Assembly: GCA_002401295.1 (NCBI GenBank)
Contig: NVSR01000002.1
Span: forward strand, 82,505-95,208
Origin: SAR324 cluster bacterium
GTDB taxonomy: Bacteria > SAR324 > XYD2-FULL-50-16
DNA: 12,704 nt
Direction: 5' to 3'
Shown one piece after another: positions 7,835 through 12,704 of this stretch (the stretch's first letter is position 1; each line of letters opens with the position of its first letter). A program made the position numbers and the translations under genes. The notes below the pieces were generated by a model. The model worked only from the letters and a program-made list of their open reading frames with translations, made no database searches and was not told the origin of the DNA.

Positions 7835-8809
7835 TCAGCTGTCATCACCGTAAAATCGCTGAAACTCACTAATAAATTTCAAGAGGTCGGCTTCTGGCAA
7901 ATGGTTAATTCCCGCAGCTCTCACTCGTCCACCTCCGGTTGCAAACTGGCTGCATAATTCCGCAGCACTTTGTTTACCATTAAGAGCAGAACGTACGGAA
8001 ACGACATATCCCTCATTCTCTGAAGCTACCACTACCGCATGAGCCTGTTTAGGATTTGCCTGAGCTAGTCGATTCGCATAAATCCCAACAACACGACGGG
8101 CCCATTGTTCATTGGGAAATCGAATTACACCAGGGTGCAACCTCTCCGCTTGCCGCGCAAAAGCCAGGTCTCCCTCACGCCCTTCTCTTAAAGCAGGCAT
8201 AATAGTCGTTGCTTTGAGAAAAGCAAAGGGGTCTTCAAATGGAGAAATCTGTTCTAATAAATCTGCCGGGTGGAAATGCAAATCATCTAACGTTCCTCCA
8301 TAAGCATTATAATTTATTAGCTCCCCGAGCTCTTTTAGCTGAGCTTGTTCCGATGCCCCCAAACCATGGGCATTGGCTACTTGCTTTGCAGTATCATGCA
8401 GATTATCTCCAAAAAGCCCTACAATAGCCCAGGTCACAAATTCATGCTTTAATGCCTGACTCACCAGTAATGAGGTGTTTGTATTCGCATCCGTATCAAT
8501 CTGTGGAGAAAAGGCGGGGTGTACGGGAATTTCCCGACTGAGATGATGGTCAAACCAAGTCACATTACAGTCTTGAGATAACAAGGATTCCAACTCAGCC
8601 AAGTTCTTTTCAACGGCTACACCCAATACATAGATGCACTCAGATTGAACCTGTTTGATTTTTTTCAGTAGAGAGATATCCCTCTTAACACCAGTTACGG
8701 TTTGTTTGCAGGGAATGCCTGAAAGGCGAAGCTGGTGGGTTGCGCAAAGGCCATCAGCATCTCCATTGAATACAAAAATCCCTGGGGTTTGATCCTTCAC
8801 AAGGCTCAT
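7835..8809 (-). CDS. DHH-family phosphoesterase-like protein, coupled to cysNC
   Basis: This 324-residue soluble protein has the two-part DHH layout. The N-terminal part shows FNGDADG (Asp17, Asp19), the name-giving Asp87-His88-His89 in WFDHH, and Gly-Asp134-Asn in GLFGDN. The C-terminal part ends in TGGGRVRAAGINHLP (291-305), the DHHA1-like substrate-binding loop, with Arg where NrnA-type enzymes have His. The second metal-site position, normally Asp after two hydrophobic residues, reads VLG with Gly63. Relatives include NrnA, which cleaves short RNAs and pAp, and other small-nucleotide phosphoesterases. Its ATG overlaps the cysNC TGA as ATGA, so it is probably translationally coupled to PAPS synthesis. 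A role in clearing pAp is therefore attractive, but it is inferred from context. It might also be non-catalytic. Confidence 0.88.
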   Translation of the reverse strand: MSLVKDQTPGIFVFNGDADGLCATHQLRLSGIPCKQTVTGVKRDISLLKKIKQVQSECIYVLGVAVEKNLAELESLLSQDCNVTWFDHHLSREIPVHPAFSPQIDTDANTNTSLLVSQALKHEFVTWAIVGLFGDNLHDTAKQVANAHGLGASEQAQLKELGELINYNAYGGTLDDLHFHPADLLEQISPFEDPFAFLKATTIMPALREGREGDLAFARQAERLHPGVIRFPNEQWARRVVGIYANRLAQANPKQAHAVVVASENEGYVVSVRSALNGKQSAAELCSQFATGGGRVRAAGINHLPEADLLKFISEFQRFYGDDS

Positions 8810-10689
8810 CGAAGAACTCCCTTGTCTTTTAATGATCTCATAATCACTTCCACACTTTGTTCCACTGACATCAGGTCTGTTTCCAATAAAAACTCAGGAT
8901 CCTTCGGTTCTTCATAGGGTGATGAAATTCCTGTGAAGTCACTAATTTCTCCAGCTATAGCACGGACATATAAACCTTTGGGATCCCTACGTTTGCAAAT
9001 TTCAATGTCACATTTGACAAACACTTCATAGAATCCATCAGCAATCAAATTTTTGGCTAACATGCGATCCTTGATCAACGGTGAGATGAAAGTACAAATC
9101 ACGATATGACCCGTTTTATAAAAAAGGTTTGCTACCTCACTGACACGACGGATATTCTCACTGCGATCTTCGATAGAAAAGCCCAAATCACCACAAAGGC
9201 CATGGCGTACATTATCCCCATCTAATAAAACAACCTGATGCCCTGCTTTAAATAGCCGCTGAATCAAAGTTTGCGCTACTGTGGTTTTACCTGCTCCTGA
9301 CAGGCCTGTAAACCAGAGCACTGCTGGTTTATGGCTACTTCTCTCTGCGTAATCCTGTAAGGGGATTTCTCCTTTTTGCCAGATCACATTGGTAGATTTC
9401 GTTGAAACTTCCGGTACTTTGATGTCATCCAGGGACCGGGCTCTACCTCGAATCATGCCTGCGGCAACGGTTAGATTCGTCAGAGGGTCAATGAGGATAA
9501 AACTTCCCGTTCCCTGATTCTTACGATAGGGATCAAAAAATAGTTTCTGTGCTGTTTTGATCTCAATTCGCCCGATGTCATTTAATTCAAATGTCTTCGT
9601 ATCCTGATTACGGTGCAATGTATTTACATCAATACTGTAATGAATTTTGGAGACAAAGGCTTTCACCTTATTGCTTGTTTGCTTAAGGATATAGTGACCC
9701 GTTAAACTCATTGGAGTTTCATCCATCCAACAAATAATAGCGTCAAAATTATTATTAACCATAGGTAGGTTCTGAGGCTTGACAAACATATCCCCCCTAC
9801 TGATGTCAATTTCATCCTCTAAACTCAGGACGACGGCACTACCATTGCCCGCCTCTTCCAAGGGGCCATCATAAGTAATAATCTCTTTGATTCTAGAGGT
9901 TTTCCCAGAAGGAAGCACCGCAATTTCATCACCCTTACGAATCGTTCCAGAAATGATGCTGCCGGCAAAACCACGGAAATTTAAATGTGGACGAATCACA
10001 TTTTGAACGGAAAAACGAAAATCAATTAAATTCCGATCAGCTGTCACATGGACATTTTCCAGCAAATGCAGGAGAGTTTCCCCCTCATACCAAGGTGTTT
10101 TACTGCTACGCTTCACCACATTGTCACCTTCCAGTGCAGAAACAGGAATAAAGGTAATGTCCTGGATATCCAATTTCCGGGAAAAGTCAGTGTAGTCTTG
10201 CACGACCTGATCATAAACCTCTTGGGAGTAATCCACCAAGTCCATCTTATTCACAGCAACCACCAAGTGGGGAACCTGTAACAATGAGAGTAAAAAGCCA
10301 TGCCGTCTGGATTGAGTCAGGACTCCTTTACGCGCATCGATTAAAATAATCGCTAATTGTGCAGTAGAAGCTCCAGTCACCATATTCCTGGTGTATTGCT
10401 CATGGCCTGGTGTATCCGCAATGATGAACTTTCTTTTTTTAGTGGCAAAGTAGCGATAGGCTACATCAATAGTAATCCCTTGTTCTCGTTCCGCGGCAAG
10501 CCCATCCAGAAGCAAGGCCAAGTCCACCTTTTCTTTCCCATTGCGCTTGGAGGTTTCACAAATGGATGCATATTGGTCTTCAAAAATACAGTTTGTCTCA
10601 TATAATAGCCGCCCCAGCAAGGTCGACTTACCGTCATCCACACTACCAGTTGTGGTAAAGCGGAGTAAAGATTTAGTGTTTTCTTCCAT
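8806..10689 (-). CDS. cysNC: Bifunctional sulfate adenylyltransferase subunit 1 / adenylylsulfate kinase (CysNC)
   Basis: This 627-residue cytoplasmic fusion makes PAPS. The N-terminal half is the CysN GTPase that drives APS formation by CysD: P-loop GSVDDGKS (15-22), DTPGH (92-96), NKMD (147-150) and SALEGDN (184-190), followed by EF-Tu-like beta domains to about 430. The C-terminal part is APS kinase: Walker A GLSGAGKT (462-469), DGDNVRHGL (490-498) and FISP (534-537) containing the serine loop. All key motifs are intact. The same fusion occurs in rhizobial NodQ and in several proteobacterial CysNC proteins. I chose the ATG at 10689 because MEENTKSLLRFTTTGSVDD matches the usual family beginning and GGGAGGG lies 11 bases upstream. 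An in-frame ATG at 10734 would add 15 unconserved residues inside cysD. The stop overlaps the next gene's ATG. Confidence 0.97.
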   Translation of the reverse strand: MEENTKSLLRFTTTGSVDDGKSTLLGRLLYETNCIFEDQYASICETSKRNGKEKVDLALLLDGLAAEREQGITIDVAYRYFATKKRKFIIADTPGHEQYTRNMVTGASTAQLAIILIDARKGVLTQSRRHGFLLSLLQVPHLVVAVNKMDLVDYSQEVYDQVVQDYTDFSRKLDIQDITFIPVSALEGDNVVKRSSKTPWYEGETLLHLLENVHVTADRNLIDFRFSVQNVIRPHLNFRGFAGSIISGTIRKGDEIAVLPSGKTSRIKEIITYDGPLEEAGNGSAVVLSLEDEIDISRGDMFVKPQNLPMVNNNFDAIICWMDETPMSLTGHYILKQTSNKVKAFVSKIHYSIDVNTLHRNQDTKTFELNDIGRIEIKTAQKLFFDPYRKNQGTGSFILIDPLTNLTVAAGMIRGRARSLDDIKVPEVSTKSTNVIWQKGEIPLQDYAERSSHKPAVLWFTGLSGAGKTTVAQTLIQRLFKAGHQVVLLDGDNVRHGLCGDLGFSIEDRSENIRRVSEVANLFYKTGHIVICTFISPLIKDRMLAKNLIADGFYEVFVKCDIEICKRRDPKGLYVRAIAGEISDFTGISSPYEEPKDPEFLLETDLMSVEQSVEVIMRSLKDKGVLR

Positions 10690-10690
10690 G

Positions 10691-11620
10691 TTAAAAATAT
10701 CCCTCCCTTTTTTTCTGCTCCATTGAGGAATCACTGGTCAGATCAATGATTCTATTTTCCCTTTCAGACCGCTTTGCATTGATTACTTCTTCAATAATAT
10801 GATCAACCTCAGTGGCAGTAGATTGAATAGCACCGGTGCAAGGAATACAACCTAAGCTACGAAAACGGCAATCCACCGTTTCCACTTCTTTATCTTCTAG
10901 TGCATTTTGACCTGCGGGATCAACAACTGAGTAATACTCAAACGGGATGGTAATACCATTACGCCGTACCACTTGTCGAGGCTGAGAATAATAAAGGGGA
11001 ACGATAGGGATTTCTTCATGCTTGATGTACTGCCAAATATCCAACTCCGTCCAATTACTGATCGGAAAAATTCGGATCGACTGCCCCTGATCAATTTCGG
11101 CATTGTAGAGATTCCACAATTCAGGACGCTGATTTTTAGGATCCCACTGTCCAAACTCATCGCGAATCGAAAAAATACGTTCTTTGGCACGGGATTTTTC
11201 CTCATCACGCCTTGCACCACCAAAGGCCGCATCAAAACCATGCTTGGATAGAGCATCCAACAGGCCTCTTGTCTTCAACTGAGCACAACATTTATCCGCC
11301 CCCAAGACTTGAGGATGGGCTCCTTTCGCGATCCATTCCTCATTTTTTTCAACAATCAACTTCGCATCAATACTTGCTACAAACTCATCCCGAAATTTAT
11401 ACATTTCAGGGAATTTGTATCCCGTATCTATATGCAGCAATGGAAAAGGAAATTTTCCGGGATAAAAGGCCTTTTGAGCCAGCCGAACCATGACAGAAGA
11501 GTCCTTACCGACTGAGTAGAGCATCACCGGTTTTTTAGATTCCGCGACTACTTCTCTAATTATATGTATTGATTCATCTTCCAATTGTTGGAGATGACTT
11601 GAATAATGTTGTTTCCGCAT
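10691..11620 (-). CDS. cysD: Sulfate adenylyltransferase subunit 2 (CysD)
   Basis: This 309-residue ATP sulfurylase catalytic subunit joins sulfate to AMP from ATP, giving APS, in a complex with CysN. It has the PP-loop SVGKDSS (36-42) and the family segments HLQQLEDESIHIIREV, PLLHIDTGYKFPEM, FGGARRDEEKSRAKER and LGCIPCTGA. It ends in KKREGYF, as CysD proteins do. Length and sequence are close to the E. coli protein (about 302 residues). The stop codon lies one base before the chosen cysNC ATG, and the cysNC ribosome binding site is inside the cysD 3' end, so the two are clearly co-transcribed. The ATG has no strong ribosome binding site. It is the first gene of the cysD-cysNC-DHH unit. Confidence 0.98.
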   Translation of the reverse strand: MRKQHYSSHLQQLEDESIHIIREVVAESKKPVMLYSVGKDSSVMVRLAQKAFYPGKFPFPLLHIDTGYKFPEMYKFRDEFVASIDAKLIVEKNEEWIAKGAHPQVLGADKCCAQLKTRGLLDALSKHGFDAAFGGARRDEEKSRAKERIFSIRDEFGQWDPKNQRPELWNLYNAEIDQGQSIRIFPISNWTELDIWQYIKHEEIPIVPLYYSQPRQVVRRNGITIPFEYYSVVDPAGQNALEDKEVETVDCRFRSLGCIPCTGAIQSTATEVDHIIEEVINAKRSERENRIIDLTSDSSMEQKKREGYF

Positions 11621-11654
11621 TCTTCTATTAGTGGAGAGAAACGTTTTTTTTTAA

Positions 11655-11669
11655 ATCGGGAATACCGAT
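11655..11669. repeat. Small hairpin and A/T run in the cysD leader
   Basis: ATCGG and CCGAT flank a five-base loop, 35 bases upstream of the cysD ATG. On the minus strand the hairpin is followed by a run of nine A rather than U (11644-11652 reads T on the plus strand), so it is not a terminator for cysD transcription. It could influence translation or be chance. Confidence 0.25.
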
Positions 11670-11782
11670 ATTTTGATCAAAGACTATCACCTCACGGCTA
11701 CGTGGGAATACATACTATCTATTGCAACTTATTTTTCATTTTTACAGCGATTTCCCAGCAAAGTACATCCTATCTCATTTTA

Positions 11783-11810
11783 ATAACATAAATTATATGT
11801 TAGTTGTCAA
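11783..11810 (-). promoter_or_regulatory. Candidate promoter of the cysD-cysNC operon
   Basis: On the minus strand, a perfect TTGACA (11805-11810) is followed 16 bases later by TGTTAT (11783-11788, four of six matching TATAAT). It lies in the 230-base gap behind the nitrilase gene. It would give a leader of about 155 bases before cysD. Sulfate-assimilation promoters in gammaproteobacteria are often activated by CysB, but I cannot identify a CysB site with confidence. Confidence 0.4.
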
Positions 11811-11850
11811 AGATTTCCCCCCTCCGCCGCAAGGAAAAACGGGAAGGCTA

Positions 11851-12561
11851 TCAGACGTCTATACAAAGGATATGATCCTTGGATTTCGGGGCCGCGACTA
11901 AGCAGGAATTCCCTATAAAAACACCGGAATTACCGGAGAAAGCAATCCTTTCTTCCCAACCATGGGTATTGGCAATCAGCGTCGTTCCTGAAAAAGGATA
12001 GAGTCGATGTAACCAATAGGGATGCACATGAAAACCTTCATCCAGCCAATTAACGGCCAACAAGAGATAAGTCGTGTTTTCCCACTGGTGATACAGGACA
12101 AAATCATCAAAATTTAGGTCCATACAAATCCCTAGACCTAATTTTCCAATTTCCGTATTCACGCTGATGAAGCCACTATTCCCAGGGGTTGCCCAAGTAC
12201 AATCCGCATCAAAAAGGTGAGTTTTACGGTAGGTAGCTAACAAGCCCCCACCAGGACCAATGAGATTCTGCGCATTATAAAGATGGCCGCTACAAGTTTC
12301 GGCAAAACCATAGGCTAGGTAGCACTGATTATTCCGACAAAATTCAGCCAGTTGCAGGTAACTAACTCCTAATGCAGGTTCAGCATACCTCCTGATGGAG
12401 GAAGCATTGGGCCAAATATACCCAGTTAAGCACATCTCTGGTAACGTGAGTAGCTTGGCTCCGGCAGTGATGGCTTGTCCACAGAGGTCAAGTACCTTCC
12501 GTAGGTTTTCCTCAGGGTCCCCTTTTACCGGCTTAAATTGGATTGTAGCAGTACAGACCAT
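11851..12561 (-). CDS. Carbon-nitrogen hydrolase, nitrilase superfamily
   Basis: This 236-residue cytoplasmic enzyme probably hydrolyses an amide or related C-N bond. It carries the complete catalytic triad of the family: Glu42 in LPEMCLTGY, Lys113 in YRKTHLFDAD and Cys146 in LGICMDLNF, where Cys is followed by the usual acidic and Asn surroundings. The end is short for the family (commonly 260-300 residues): after FIGNSCLVAAP only about ten residues remain. The fold looks complete but lean. The substrate cannot be read from the motifs; nitrilase, omega-amidase, N-carbamoyl amidohydrolase and amidase members share them. The ATG at 12561 is the only sensible start, because an in-frame stop lies shortly upstream, and its ribosome binding site is weak. 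It is on the same strand as cysD, 230 bases upstream, and probably not part of the tight cys unit. Confidence 0.9.
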   Translation of the reverse strand: MVCTATIQFKPVKGDPEENLRKVLDLCGQAITAGAKLLTLPEMCLTGYIWPNASSIRRYAEPALGVSYLQLAEFCRNNQCYLAYGFAETCSGHLYNAQNLIGPGGGLLATYRKTHLFDADCTWATPGNSGFISVNTEIGKLGLGICMDLNFDDFVLYHQWENTTYLLLAVNWLDEGFHVHPYWLHRLYPFSGTTLIANTHGWEERIAFSGNSGVFIGNSCLVAAPKSKDHILCIDV

Positions 12562-12632
12562 TTTTTTAATTCTCTATATTTTCTAATCTATGGAAAGCTA
12601 TAATCTATTTTTCTCTACAACAAGTTATCGTT

Positions 12633-12704
12633 CTAATTACGAGGAAAGTCAATCATAAGCCCCTTAATTCTGGACTTTTCTGCTAGACTTTTTTGATCCC
12701 CAGA
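12633..12704 (-). CDS. Possible C-terminal end of a gene cut by the right edge
   Basis: One minus-strand frame is open from the right edge to a TAG at 12633-12635. It gives 23 residues ending in KGLMIDFPRN, 71 bases before the nitrilase ATG. The other two minus-strand frames hit stops sooner. The spacing and protein-like composition suggest the tail of an upstream gene on the same strand, but so short an open stretch can arise by chance. No family can be recognised. Confidence 0.4.
   Translation of the reverse strand, partial: SGDQKSLAEKSRIKGLMIDFPRN

Noticed and set aside
10690..10734. Longer start for cysNC at the ATG at 10734
   Set aside because: It adds 15 basic residues unlike the family, lies within cysD, and the ATG at 10689 has a GGGAGGG element and gives the normal beginning.
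11640..11670. Intrinsic terminator in front of cysD (hairpin plus homopolymer)
   Set aside because: On the transcribed minus strand the hairpin is followed by A rather than U, so it does not fit termination in that direction. On the plus strand only a short ATTTT follows and no plus-strand gene is present.

Overview
All genes recognised in this 12.7 kb window lie on the minus strand, so the biological order runs from the right edge to the left edge. The organism is most likely a moderately AT-rich proteobacterium, plausibly a gammaproteobacterium. I infer this from the CysD / fused CysNC sulfate-activation pair and the general protein style. There is no 16S or other taxonomic marker, so this is inference only. 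I see no tRNA, rRNA, CRISPR array, insertion sequence or transposase.

Layout from right (upstream) to left (downstream): a possible 3' end of a gene cut by the right edge (12633-12704); a short carbon-nitrogen hydrolase of the nitrilase superfamily (11851-12561); a 230-base gap with a promoter-like site and a long leader; cysD, sulfate adenylyltransferase subunit 2 (10691-11620); cysNC, fused sulfate adenylyltransferase GTPase subunit and APS kinase (8806-10689); a DHH-family phosphoesterase-like gene whose ATG overlaps the cysNC stop by four bases (7835-8809); an unusual HAD-type P-type ATPase without the usual metal-binding membrane motif (5743-7752); a 680-base non-coding stretch with hairpins, palindromes and a promoter-like site; and the first 1687 residues of a modular type I polyketide synthase (KS-AT-DH-KR) that runs off the left edge (1-5062).

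The central operon makes activated sulfate. CysD and the CysN half make APS from sulfate and ATP, and the CysC half phosphorylates APS to PAPS. The coupled DHH protein could remove the by-product pAp or another small nucleotide, but this is inferred from context and family. PAPS may feed cysteine synthesis or a sulfotransferase. Neither a PAPS reductase nor a sulfotransferase is visible, so the idea that the neighbouring polyketide is sulfated remains a hypothesis. The P-type ATPase may belong to the same transcription unit but has its own promoter-like sequence. The PKS has a long upstream region and is probably controlled separately.

The most distinctive points are the atypical P-type ATPase, the translational coupling of a DHH protein with one altered metal-site position to PAPS synthesis, the non-standard motif residues in the PKS, and the structured DNA upstream of the PKS.
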